A stretch of DNA of 9,999 bases, from positions 1 to 9,999 of the forward strand of contig JAPLIF010000338.1 of assembly GCA_026389255.1 (NCBI GenBank). The letters run 5' to 3'. Below are positions 1-7,262 of this stretch, piece after piece. Under the pieces are notes generated by a model that searched no databases, had not been told where the DNA came from, and saw only the letters and a list, made by a program, of their open reading frames with translations. Each line of letters opens with the position of its first letter. The stretch's first letter is position 1. The position numbers and the translations under genes are program-made. This DNA comes from Cyanobacteriota bacterium. GTDB taxonomy: Bacteria > Cyanobacteriota > Cyanobacteriia > PCC-6307 > Cyanobiaceae.

Positions 1-505
1 CGGCGTCGTCCAACAGGGCCACCAGCCAGCGAATCGGACGGCTGAAGCGGCTTTCGCCCGCTCCCCAACGCATGAAGCGGCGCCCCTGCAGCGCCCAGAT
101 CCACTCGGGAATCAGGGACTGCAACACGGTGGTCGTGGGCTGGCCCGGCTCCAGAACCTGGGCGAAGACAAAGGGGCCCTTGGGGGTGGGCCGCACCTCA
201 AGGGCCTCGGGCGGCACGCCACAGCGCCCGGCAAAACCAAGGGCGGCCGCCGTGGGCGAGCCGTCCACAAAAGCGGCTGAGGCGGGGGGACCCTTGCGTT
301 CCTCGCAGCGATCCTGCTGCTGGGTCGCCAGACCCCCGATCAGAACGGCCAGGCGCCGCGGTGTCCCCGTCACCCGCAGCTCCTGCCAGGCCAGCCGCGC
401 CTCCGCCAGATCGTCCTCAACCCGCTGGCGCAGCTGGGGCAAAGCCAACCTGACGAAATCAGCGGGAAGTTCCTCGCTGCCAATCTCCAATAAAAACGTG
501 GCCAT
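1..505 (-). CDS. glyS: Glycine-tRNA ligase beta subunit, N-terminal part (runs off the left edge)
   Basis: Beta subunit of the bacterial alpha2beta2 glycyl-tRNA synthetase, which charges tRNA-Gly in the cytoplasm; the beta chain mainly binds tRNA. The reading frame is open from ATG at 505 to the window edge, giving 168 codons, so roughly the last three quarters of the protein lie outside. The N-terminus reads [15 protein letters not shown], the hallmark start of the family, followed by [12 protein letters not shown] at about residues 45-56, KGPP at about 71-74 and GRRFMRWG near 141-148, all typical of GlyS. The gene is divergent from sir with about 124 bases between the start codons. No convincing Shine-Dalgarno or sigma-70 box is visible in that gap. 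Identification is by recognition of the N-terminal motif and is very secure; only regulation is unknown. Confidence 0.93.
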   Translation of the reverse strand, partial: MATFLLEIGSEELPADFVRLALPQLRQRVEDDLAEARLAWQELRVTGTPRRLAVLIGGLATQQQDRCEERKGPPASAAFVDGSPTAAALGFAGRCGVPPEALEVRPTPKGPFVFAQVLEPGQPTTTVLQSLIPEWIWALQGRRFMRWGAGESRFSRPIRWLVALLDDA

Positions 506-629
506 CGTCTCGAGCCGCCTTGCACCGACTGTATGGAACGACATCAACTGGCTGGGTTAGCGGCATCGACAGGAACATGGCCGCCCCTCATTCGCTAGTT
601 TCGAGGTGCAGCTGCCCCAGTTCTTGCCG

Positions 630-2390
630 ATGTCGTCGACCAAGGGCGCCGATAGCTCAGCAGAAGCGACAGATCATGGCAAGCCCACCAAGATCGAGAC
701 GCTGAAGGCCCATAGCGGCCATCTGAAGGAACCGCTGGCCACGGAACTGGCCAACGACAGCCTCCATTTCACGGATCCGGCGGTCCAGATCCTCAAGTAC
801 CACGGCAGTTATCAACAGGACAACCGGGACAATCGTCAGAAGGGGCAAGGCAAGGATTGGCAGATGATGTTGCGGCTGCGCAGCCCTGGTGGTCGCATCC
901 CAGCACCCCTTTACCTAGCCCTCGATGAGCTGGCCGATCGGCTCGGCAACGGCAGCTTGCGAGCCACCACCCGGCAAGCCTTCCAGATGCATGGCATCGC
1001 CAAGGCCGATCTGCGGGAGGTGATCGGCACCGTGGTTCGAACGATGGGTTCGAGTCTCTCGGCCTGCGGTGACATCAACCGCAATGTGATGGCGCCCGCC
1101 GCCCCCTTCGAGGACAACGGTTACCCGGCCGCCCGGCATTTGGCCGATCAAATCGCCGATCTCCTGACGCCCCAGGCGGCCCAGGGCTCCTATCTCGATC
1201 TCTGGGTCGACGGCGACCTCAGCCACAGCATCCGCCCCCAGGCTGCGGTGAAACAAGTCATGGATCAGCAGTTGGAGGGAGCGGTTTTTAGCGGCGATCA
1301 GGAAGAGCCCCTCTACGGCGCCACCTATCTGCCGCGCAAGTTCAAAGTCGCCGTCACCGTGCCGGGTGATAACGCCGTCGATCTTTTCACCCAGGACATT
1401 GGATTGGTGCTGTTCACCGATCCGGCCGGGCGCCCCCGCGGCTGCAACGTCTATGTCGGTGGCGGCATGGGTCGCACCCACAACAAGGAGAGCACCTTCG
1501 CCCGCCTAGCCGAGCCCTTGGGATTTGTGACGGCATCCCAGACCCTGCCGTTGATCCAGGCGATTGTGGCCTTGCAGCGGGACCACGGCAATCGCCAGCA
1601 CAGACCCCATGCGCGGATGAAATATCTGATCCACGACCGCGGCCTCGCCTGGTTTCAGCACGAACTGACCCGGTATTTCAGCCACCCCATCCAACCCCTG
1701 CGGCGCGAGCCCAAACCCCGTCTCAGCGACTACCTGGGCTGGCACCGGCAGTCGCCAACGACCTGGTTCGTCGGCTTGCCCCTCCTCTGCGGCCGACTGG
1801 AAGGGCCGGCCAAGGCGGGACTGAGGCGCTTGGTCGAAACCTTTCAGCTGGATGTGCGTCTGACCCCAAATCAGGATGTACTGCTTTGTAATATTGGTGC
1901 CCACCAGCGCAGCAGCGTTAAGCAAGCCCTATCAGAGCTGGGCTTTAGTGACCCTGGCGCTCCAGCCCCCATGGCCCGCCACGCCATTGCCTGCCCCGCC
2001 TTGCCCACCTGCGGACTGGCGATCACGGAGGCGGAGCGGATCCTGCCTGCCGTACTGGATCGGATCCAGGCCCAATTCACCAGTCTTGGCATTAAAAAAT
2101 CGGTGCTAGTGCGGATGACCGGGTGCCCCAACGGCTGTTCCCGCCCGTACATGGCCGAGATCGCCTTGGTGGGAAGTGGGGTCAACCAATACCAACTCTG
2201 GCTGGGAGGGAGTCCGGGCCTTACCCGTTTGGCCATGCCCGTGCTGGAGGCGATGCCCCTGGAAGCGCTGGAAACAACGTTGGAACCCGTTTTGGTGGCC
2301 TGGCGGGATGCCGGCGGTCGTCGCAGCTTCGGGGACTTCGTCCAACGCCTTCGGGCCGACGAACTCGAAGCCCTGGTTTCCCCAGCATGA
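630..2390 (+). CDS. sir: Ferredoxin-sulfite reductase (siroheme, 4Fe-4S)
   Basis: Reduces sulfite to sulfide with six electrons from ferredoxin, the last reductive step of assimilatory sulfate reduction before cysteine synthesis; soluble and cytoplasmic. From ATG 630 the protein has 586 residues, normal for the family. The siroheme/4Fe-4S ligands are visible: CPALPTC (C455, C461) and TGCPNGCSRPYMAE (C499, C503), the C-X5-C / C-X3-C pattern. Also present are RATTRQAFQ in the first ferredoxin-like half domain, NVYVGGGMGRTHNK, and RPHARMKYLI. No NADPH-flavoprotein partner is nearby, as expected for a ferredoxin-dependent enzyme. An in-frame GTG at 606 would add eight residues (594 in total). I prefer 630 because it is an ATG and begins MSSTKG, but neither start has a clear Shine-Dalgarno. 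A small exported protein follows with a 4-base ATGA overlap. Confidence 0.95.
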   Translation: MSSTKGADSSAEATDHGKPTKIETLKAHSGHLKEPLATELANDSLHFTDPAVQILKYHGSYQQDNRDNRQKGQGKDWQMMLRLRSPGGRIPAPLYLALDELADRLGNGSLRATTRQAFQMHGIAKADLREVIGTVVRTMGSSLSACGDINRNVMAPAAPFEDNGYPAARHLADQIADLLTPQAAQGSYLDLWVDGDLSHSIRPQAAVKQVMDQQLEGAVFSGDQEEPLYGATYLPRKFKVAVTVPGDNAVDLFTQDIGLVLFTDPAGRPRGCNVYVGGGMGRTHNKESTFARLAEPLGFVTASQTLPLIQAIVALQRDHGNRQHRPHARMKYLIHDRGLAWFQHELTRYFSHPIQPLRREPKPRLSDYLGWHRQSPTTWFVGLPLLCGRLEGPAKAGLRRLVETFQLDVRLTPNQDVLLCNIGAHQRSSVKQALSELGFSDPGAPAPMARHAIACPALPTCGLAITEAERILPAVLDRIQAQFTSLGIKKSVLVRMTGCPNGCSRPYMAEIALVGSGVNQYQLWLGGSPGLTRLAMPVLEAMPLEALETTLEPVLVAWRDAGGRRSFGDFVQRLRADELEALVSPA

Positions 2391-2779
2391 GAAGCGCCAG
2401 CCTGATCGTTGGCGTTGGCCTGGCCCTAGGGGTCCTGGGAGCCGAAGTGAAGCCGTTACCAGCCCAGCAGGATCCGCCCCCACCGGAACCACGACTCAAG
2501 CATTACAACCCGGATGAAACCACCTGCCAGGGCGATCTGATCCGTAGCAGCTATGCCAAAAACCTGCTGCCCTGGGCGGAGCAACCGGCAGCGGTGCTCG
2601 AATCCCTGCGGCAGGTCCAGGCGGAGATGACCCGGGCCACCCTGGCCAGTTGCGTGAGCCAAAAGTTGATGACTCCAGCCCAGGCGACAGCATTACAAAA
2701 AGAACTGGGCCTGATCGAACCTCCTGGCGGTGAAACTCTGCTTCAGCCTTCCAGCGCCGCGGCCCCGATCCGTCCGTAG
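2387..2779 (+). CDS. Small putative exported protein coupled to sir (unknown function)
   Basis: I do not recognise the family. The ATG overlaps the sir stop codon in an ATGA arrangement, so the gene is probably translated by re-initiation from sir and shares its transcript. The product has 130 residues. The first 20 or so (MRSASLIVGVGLALGVLGAE) look like a signal peptide: one basic residue, then a hydrophobic stretch. A proline-rich segment (QQDPPPPEP) follows, then a mature part of about 85 residues with helical character and only two cysteines, in the contexts ETTCQGDL and LASCVSQK. These could form a disulfide after export. The C-terminal tail is low-complexity (SSAAAPIRP). The final 37 bases overlap the end of the convergent dipeptidase gene. 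The signal peptide and coupling are read from the sequence; periplasmic location and any link with sulfur metabolism are inference. Confidence 0.75.
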   Translation: MRSASLIVGVGLALGVLGAEVKPLPAQQDPPPPEPRLKHYNPDETTCQGDLIRSSYAKNLLPWAEQPAAVLESLRQVQAEMTRATLASCVSQKLMTPAQATALQKELGLIEPPGGETLLQPSSAAAPIRP

Positions 2780-3471
2780 TGGGCCCGATCGAAACCCTGG
2801 CGCCAGGCCCAGAGCTGGTCGCCATAACTGAAATGCCACCATTCATTGGGATGCTGCACAAAACCGACCTCTTGCATCACTGCGGCGAGGAGCACGCGGC
2901 GCCCGTGCCAAAGGGCCGCCTCTGAATCAGGGTCCTCTCGGGCGGCCAAGGCGTAATGATCGGGTTCGGAGATGGGCCCAATGGCGTCGATGGCTCCGCC
3001 CATCTCCAAGGGCCTCCCGTCAGCATCGGCCAGCGTGAGATCCACCGCGGCACCGGTGCTGTGGGGAGGGGGAGTGGCCGGGTTCAGACTGGGTGGGGCC
3101 CAGAAGCGTCCTACTTCCAGGCCCACGGCCTCCCATTGCGGCCCGGAGCCGTCGGGATCCAGGCCCCGCGCCTCACACTCTTGACGGGTGGCATGGTTCA
3201 CCATGAAGGCCTGAACTGCCACCGGCCGCCAGGCATCGAAAATCGCCAAATGACAGTGGCTGTGGCTGTGGCGGCGCTGCAAGCCCTCTTGGGCGCGGAC
3301 CAGGCGTTCCATCACACCCCGGCGCAGGCGGAAGGGACAGGCCTGGGGGCCGTAGGGGGCCCCCAGGCTGAGATAGGGGTGAGGCTCAAGCCGCACCAAG
3401 TCGACAAGGGGGACGAGAGGCTCCCCCTTGTCATCGATCGGGATGCCATTCCAAGGGCGTAGGGAGGTCAT
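2743..3471 (-). CDS. ddpX: D-alanyl-D-alanine dipeptidase, VanX/DdpX family
   Basis: Zinc metallopeptidase of the VanX/DdpX family (peptidase family M15D), which hydrolyses D-Ala-D-Ala, probably for peptidoglycan turnover or recycling. From ATG 3471 the protein has 242 residues. The active-site set is complete by comparison with VanX: DAWRP with R82; H137 and D144 in HSTGAAVD (same spacing as VanX H116/D123); and E210/H213 in NEWWHF (VanX E181/H184). No signal peptide is convincing, suggesting a cytoplasmic enzyme. The start is uncertain: an upstream ATG at 3510 adds 13 residues and a TTG at 3528 adds 19. I prefer 3471 because the recognisable family sequence begins right after it (LRPWNGIPI). 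It follows recG on the same strand and may share its transcript. There is no vanA/vanH-like neighbour, so this is not a vancomycin-resistance cluster. The substrate is inferred from family. Confidence 0.88.
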   Translation of the reverse strand: MTSLRPWNGIPIDDKGEPLVPLVDLVRLEPHPYLSLGAPYGPQACPFRLRRGVMERLVRAQEGLQRRHSHSHCHLAIFDAWRPVAVQAFMVNHATRQECEARGLDPDGSGPQWEAVGLEVGRFWAPPSLNPATPPPHSTGAAVDLTLADADGRPLEMGGAIDAIGPISEPDHYALAAREDPDSEAALWHGRRVLLAAVMQEVGFVQHPNEWWHFSYGDQLWAWRQGFDRAHYGRIGAAALEG

Positions 3472-3565
3472 GGTGGCAATCAGCCCAGGGAGCAAAACAG
3501 GCGAGGACATGGGCCACGTCCGACCCAACAGCTAATCAACCCAAAAAACCTCTTCTGGACAAGCC

Positions 3566-6097
3566 TCAATTCAACTGGGCAGCCTCCAGTTGCCGTTGTC
3601 GTTGCTCAGCCAAGGCCTGAAGAAGCAGGGGGAAGTTTTGCAATTGTGGATCCTGGTCCAACAGCCGGCGAGCCACTTGGCGCGACTGCTCCAAAACGGC
3701 GCCGTCATCACTGAGGCTCGCCAGGGCCAAATCGGGCAAACCCGACTGGCGGGTCCCCATAACCTGACCCGGTCCCCTCAGCCGCAGGTCCATTTCGGCA
3801 ATCTCAAAGCCATCGGTGCTGCCGACCAGAACCTCCAGCCGCTGGCGGGCTAAGGCTTGCTGACTGTCGTTGATCAAGAGGCAGTAGGACGCGGCCGCCC
3901 CCCGCCCCACCCGACCGCGCAATTGGTGCAACTGGGCCAGACCGAAGCGTTCGGCATGCTCAACCACCATGACGCTGGCTTCTGGCACATCTACCCCCAC
4001 TTCCACCACCGTGGTACTGACCAGCACCTGGCAAAGCCCGCCGGCAAAAGCGTTAATCGCCCGCTGTTTTTCCTCGCTGGAAAGCCGCCCATGCAACAAG
4101 CCCACCTGGACCTCTGGAAACACCTGTTCGGCCAGGTGGCGGTGCACCTCCACGGCCGAGCGCAGGTCCAGCTTCTCCGATTCCTCGACCAAGGGAAGCA
4201 CCACATAGGCCCGTTGGCCCAGGGCCACCTGCTGCCGGATCAGCTCCCAGGCCTGGTCCCGCTCACTGCCCCTCAGCAGGCGCGTGCGAATCGGTGTTCG
4301 ACCTGGAGGTAATTCATCGATCTGGCTGACATCCAGATCGCCATAGACCGATAGGGCCAGGGTGCGGGGAATGGGGGTTGCCGTCATCGTCAGCAAGTGG
4401 GGTTGAAGCCCTTTGGCCAGCAATCGATTGCGCTGCCGCACCCCAAAACGATGCTGTTCATCCACCACGACAAGGCCGAGGCGCTCGAACTGGACCGGAT
4501 CCTCGAGCAAGGCATGGGTTCCCACCAACAACTGCAGCTGACCATTGGCCAAATCCTGCAGCAACTGCCGGCGTCGCCGCGCCGGCGTCGCTCCCGTCAG
4601 CAGGGCACAACTGACCGCAAGCTGGGGCAGCCACTGGCCGATCTTGACAAAATGCTGGGCCGCCAACACCTCCGTGGGAGCCATCAGCGCTCCCTGCCAA
4701 CCGGCTTCGATCGCCGTGAGCAGGGCCGCCATGGCCACCACAGTTTTGCCGCTGCCCACATCCCCTTGCAGCAGGCGGGCCATGGGCTGGGGCCTGGCCA
4801 AATCGGTGTGAATTTCAGCCAAAACGCGCTGCTGGGCCCCAGTGAGAGCAAAGGGCAACAGCGCCAGAAAACGATGGACAAGGTTGGCCTGGGCTGGCGC
4901 CAGCAGGGCCGGTGCACTCTTGCGCCTGAGGCGTTCGCGCTGCAGCCCCAGGGCTAATTGCAACAGCAAGAATTCGTCGAACACCAATCGGGTCCGGGCC
5001 AACTGCAATTGGGCTTGATCCTCAGGCCGATGAATTTGCTGCAGAGCCGCGGAACGGGCCATCAGCCCCAATTCAGCCAGCAGTCCCTTAGGCAGGGGGT
5101 CTGGCCAGGTGGACACGGCCGGCAGGACGGCGGCAAGGGCTTGACGCAACTTATCGGCCGACAACCCTTCGGTTAGGGCATAAACAGCTGTTAATCGGCC
5201 AATGCGTGCCGATTGCACCGAACTGGAGGGTCCCTCCAGCACCTCGATCAAGGGATCACCGAAGCTGGCACCGAAGGGTCCCTCCTTGACAAGGCCGCTG
5301 ATGGCCACCGTGGCCCCCGGGGCATACTGACGTTGCTGGGCATGCAACCAGCCGGCAGACGTGAAGCGCCGCCCTGCATAAAAGCGCGAGACCCGCAGCC
5401 GGCCAGTGCTGTCCTGGACATGCAGTTCGTGGATGGAAAGGTTGGGATTCCTGGGGCTGGTGAAGGCATGGCTACGACGCACGGTGGCCACAATCGTGGC
5501 GGTGCGCCCGGTCTCCAGGGCACTGATCCGCACCAGATTGGAGTAATCCAGATAATCGCGCGGATAGTGTCGAATCAGATCCCGCACGAGCAACAATCCC
5601 AAACTCGCCAGCCGTGCGGCCGTACGCGGCCCGATTCCGGGCACCCGCGCCAAGGGCAGATCGGGCGTGAGGGCAGGTGCTGTCGCAGACTCTTCAGTCG
5701 CCAGGGGCGCCAGCCGCAACCTGGGTGGGGCTGGGGGTCGCTCGGGGCGGTGACGCAGCAGCAGTTGATGCAGCCCCTGACGTAGCTTCTGCACCAGCTG
5801 CTGACGGCGCCCCAAGCCGGCGCCAGGATAGGCGGTAAATTCCTCTGCCAATTGCTGCAGCTGGGCCTGATCCGACCCGTCGAGACCAGCCGGAAGGGTC
5901 TCGCTGAGGGAACGACGCACAAAGGCTGAGTAGGTTTCGCGGCGACCCTGAAGGTCGCCAAAGCCCCGTTCCGCCTCCAACCTGGAAGCCTGTTGCAATG
6001 GGGCACACCAAGCCTCTAGGCCCAGACCGGGGAATGGGTCCGAGGCTGGCGGAGTCACTCCAGGACGGGACGGTTTCGATGGAGATCCTGCAGCCAC
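3566..6097 (-). CDS. recG: ATP-dependent DNA helicase RecG
   Basis: Double-strand DNA translocase that regresses stalled replication forks and migrates Holliday junctions. The product has 843 residues, about 150 more than E. coli RecG. The excess is an N-terminal extension, as is usual in cyanobacterial RecG. Domains in order: variable N-terminal helical part (1 to about 140); wedge region opening with a helix-hairpin-helix-like GIGPRTAARLASLG (about 150-163); helicase domain 1 with Walker A GDVGSGKT (K451), DEQH box (546-549) and TATPIPRTLALS; helicase domain 2 with LLHGRLSSEEK, STTVVEVGVDVPEA and QLRGRVGRG (about 724-732); and the C-terminal LRLRGPGQVMGTRQSGLPDL. The start is GTG 6097, with GGAG five bases upstream. 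A second GTG at 6058 overlaps the upstream stop as GTGA and would give 830 residues. Either way recG is translationally close-coupled to the preceding unknown gene. Confidence 0.97.
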   Translation of the reverse strand: MAAGSPSKPSRPGVTPPASDPFPGLGLEAWCAPLQQASRLEAERGFGDLQGRRETYSAFVRRSLSETLPAGLDGSDQAQLQQLAEEFTAYPGAGLGRRQQLVQKLRQGLHQLLLRHRPERPPAPPRLRLAPLATEESATAPALTPDLPLARVPGIGPRTAARLASLGLLLVRDLIRHYPRDYLDYSNLVRISALETGRTATIVATVRRSHAFTSPRNPNLSIHELHVQDSTGRLRVSRFYAGRRFTSAGWLHAQQRQYAPGATVAISGLVKEGPFGASFGDPLIEVLEGPSSSVQSARIGRLTAVYALTEGLSADKLRQALAAVLPAVSTWPDPLPKGLLAELGLMARSAALQQIHRPEDQAQLQLARTRLVFDEFLLLQLALGLQRERLRRKSAPALLAPAQANLVHRFLALLPFALTGAQQRVLAEIHTDLARPQPMARLLQGDVGSGKTVVAMAALLTAIEAGWQGALMAPTEVLAAQHFVKIGQWLPQLAVSCALLTGATPARRRRQLLQDLANGQLQLLVGTHALLEDPVQFERLGLVVVDEQHRFGVRQRNRLLAKGLQPHLLTMTATPIPRTLALSVYGDLDVSQIDELPPGRTPIRTRLLRGSERDQAWELIRQQVALGQRAYVVLPLVEESEKLDLRSAVEVHRHLAEQVFPEVQVGLLHGRLSSEEKQRAINAFAGGLCQVLVSTTVVEVGVDVPEASVMVVEHAERFGLAQLHQLRGRVGRGAAASYCLLINDSQQALARQRLEVLVGSTDGFEIAEMDLRLRGPGQVMGTRQSGLPDLALASLSDDGAVLEQSRQVARRLLDQDPQLQNFPLLLQALAEQRQRQLEAAQLN

Positions 6098-6540
6098 AGG
6101 CGCTCCGCCTCCCTGGCCTGAAGCCGTCTCTGGAGACGACGGTGTTGTTGGGCCAATTTGAGTACTTCCTGGCGATGCTGCTGCAGCCGGTGCCGACAGG
6201 TGCGCAACCGGGGCGCCTCCATCTCCAGATCGGTTCCCCTCAACAGCAAGGCCATGGCCACCGAAGGCCCAGGATTATCGCTAAGGGGGAAGGGCAGGGG
6301 CAGTCTCAACAGGTTGGCCGGTGCGGCCAACAGGTCGATCTGGCCTTGAAGAACCGCATCTAGCAAGCTCACGGGAAGTAGGGCACGGCAAACCCCTAAC
6401 CGCAATAGTTCGACGTTAAGGCCATGGGAAAGGTTACGCAGGCGCCTGGCTAGGGCCTGTTCAATTCCCTCCAGCCAGCGCAACAGCAGCACGGGATCCA
6501 GCGGCAGGCGATGCTCCGCGAAGGGGGAAGCGGCGATCTC
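6055..6540 (-). CDS. Second part of a frame-split unknown gene (C-terminal domain)
   Basis: Family not recognised. This frame is open from 6720 to the TGA at 6055, but upstream of about 6545 it reads as arginine-, proline- and histidine-rich sequence typical of an off-frame translation. From GAG at 6540 onward (161 residues) it looks like real protein. HRLPLDPVLLLRWLEGIEQ starts a folded helical region, followed by LARRLRNLSHGLNVELLR and a leucine-rich segment. The last 60 residues are strongly charged and helix-forming (LQQHRQEVLKLAQQHRRLQ, RRLQAREAERLWLQ), a likely coiled coil. It joins the upstream part (6539-7186) by a +1 frame change at CCC-TGA. It has no obvious independent start: the ATGs at 6720, 6660 and 6624 all lie in the off-frame-looking stretch. 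It overlaps the recG GTG start by 43 bases. I read the two parts as one gene of 376 residues. Confidence 0.7.
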   Translation of the reverse strand, partial: EIAASPFAEHRLPLDPVLLLRWLEGIEQALARRLRNLSHGLNVELLRLGVCRALLPVSLLDAVLQGQIDLLAAPANLLRLPLPFPLSDNPGPSVAMALLLRGTDLEMEAPRLRTCRHRLQQHRQEVLKLAQQHRRLQRRLQAREAERLWLQDLHRNRPVLE

Positions 6541-6544
6541 AGGG
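6538..6544 (-). other. Putative +1 frameshift site CCC-TGA-G
   Basis: On the minus strand the zero frame reads GTC TGC CCC TGA G. The P-site tRNA-Pro could re-pair from CCC to CCT one base downstream, after which GAG continues the downstream frame. The four-base C run (6545-6542) means a one-base insertion error or mutation would give the same picture. No prfB-type Shine-Dalgarno at three-base spacing is present; the nearest purine stretch is AGGA some 13 bases upstream of the CCC. Confidence 0.4.
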
Positions 6545-7186
6545 GCAGACTGCTGGTCCTGCGATGGGCAGGGATGGCGGAACCGCCGTGGAATCTTGAC
6601 TGAGCCGCTGCGGCAGCGATGCATCGAGGGCCTCGGGGGGGCCATCCTCGGACTCGTCATGCTCTGGGGCCTGCGGTGACTCGTCCTCAGGGCCGGATCC
6701 AAAACGAAAGGGGCCCCCATCCCGCCAACCGAACAGTGCAGGTGTGCCAGGAGTCGACAAACCCAGGCTCACCGAACCCTGGGGAACAGTTGGGGGCTCG
6801 TCGTCGGGAGCCTCCTCCTGGTGAGCAGGTTCTTTGGCCTGGGATTCCGAGGTCCAATCCTCCATCAGCTGACGGCGGGTTTCAATACGCCGCCGTTGAA
6901 GCTCCCGTTCCATCTGGGCGGCAAGGGGAACCAGCTGCTCCACCGTCAACAGGCTCAAGCACCGTTGCACCAGGGTGTGGACACGGTCGTGAAATTGATC
7001 ACGACGTTGTTGAGTTTGTTGGGTGTAAAGAGAGGATTCGCCTTGGGTAACCAGATGGAAGACGGCCTGATCAACGGCCCCAGGTAGAATCTGGCGGACA
7101 ACCTGTAGATAGAGGGCTAGGTCGCGATAGAGCTGCGGATTAGCCCCTTGCCGTTGGGCAAGGATTGACTTGGTTTGATCACTCAT
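6539..7186 (-). CDS. First part of a frame-split unknown gene (N-terminal domain and acidic linker)
   Basis: Family not recognised. ATG 7186 gives MSDQTKSILAQRQGANPQLY; an in-frame ATG at 7204 would add six residues. Neither start has a well-spaced Shine-Dalgarno. The first 115 or so residues are predicted helical by eye, with amphipathic stretches such as LALYLQVVRQILPGAVDQAV and a basic QMERELQRRRIETRRQL. Then comes an acidic, proline-rich linker of about 100 residues (for example EEAPDDEPP and PEHDESEDGPPE) ending in AVCP before TGA at 6539. The continuation EIAASPFAEHRLPLDP is in the +1 frame. Codon 215 is CCC followed directly by TGA, a context where tRNA-Pro can slip by one base. No membrane segment or signal peptide is visible. 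The gene sits 76 bases after tsf and directly before recG on the same strand. Confidence 0.72.
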   Translation of the reverse strand: MSDQTKSILAQRQGANPQLYRDLALYLQVVRQILPGAVDQAVFHLVTQGESSLYTQQTQQRRDQFHDRVHTLVQRCLSLLTVEQLVPLAAQMERELQRRRIETRRQLMEDWTSESQAKEPAHQEEAPDDEPPTVPQGSVSLGLSTPGTPALFGWRDGGPFRFGSGPEDESPQAPEHDESEDGPPEALDASLPQRLSQDSTAVPPSLPIAGPAVCP

Positions 7187-7230
7187 GGCTCCAACCGGAT
7201 GCATCCTGACTTGGGCATGCCCTCTAGGTA

Positions 7231-7250
7231 GGGGGAACCACCGCTCCCCC
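7231..7250 (-). terminator. GC-rich hairpin downstream of tsf
   Basis: On the minus strand GGGGGA (7250-7245) and TCCCCC (7236-7231) form a perfect 6-bp stem around an 8-base loop, starting 12 bases after the tsf stop codon. No U-tract follows, so it is not a canonical intrinsic terminator. It may instead be a 3'-end-stabilising or processing hairpin, or a weak pause site between tsf and the next gene. Confidence 0.3.
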
Positions 7251-7262
7251 CCAGATTGAACC

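Noticed and set aside
506..629. Possible NtcA-type or sigma-70 promoter in the glyS-sir gap
   Set aside because: The best NtcA-like match is GTA-N8-CAT rather than GTA-N8-TAC, and no -35/-10 pair with proper spacing could be found; there is also a TGCACC/GGTGCA 6-bp inverted repeat (521-526, 605-610), which is within chance.
915..1481. A 188-codon open frame on the minus strand inside sir
   Set aside because: It is the antisense shadow of a well-conserved sulfite reductase in G+C-rich DNA, with no start context or known motif.
2956..3462. A 168-codon open frame on the plus strand
   Set aside because: It lies wholly opposite the dipeptidase, whose catalytic motifs are all intact; the plus-strand product has no recognisable domain and an off-frame composition.
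2743..3471. Vancomycin-resistance type cluster
   Set aside because: The VanX-type enzyme stands alone without VanH/VanA-like ligases or regulators; a chromosomal peptidoglycan-recycling role is more likely.
6539..6720. Two independent genes overlapping by 182 bases
   Set aside because: A long out-of-phase overlap with one frame reading as nonsense is better explained by a single gene with a frame change.
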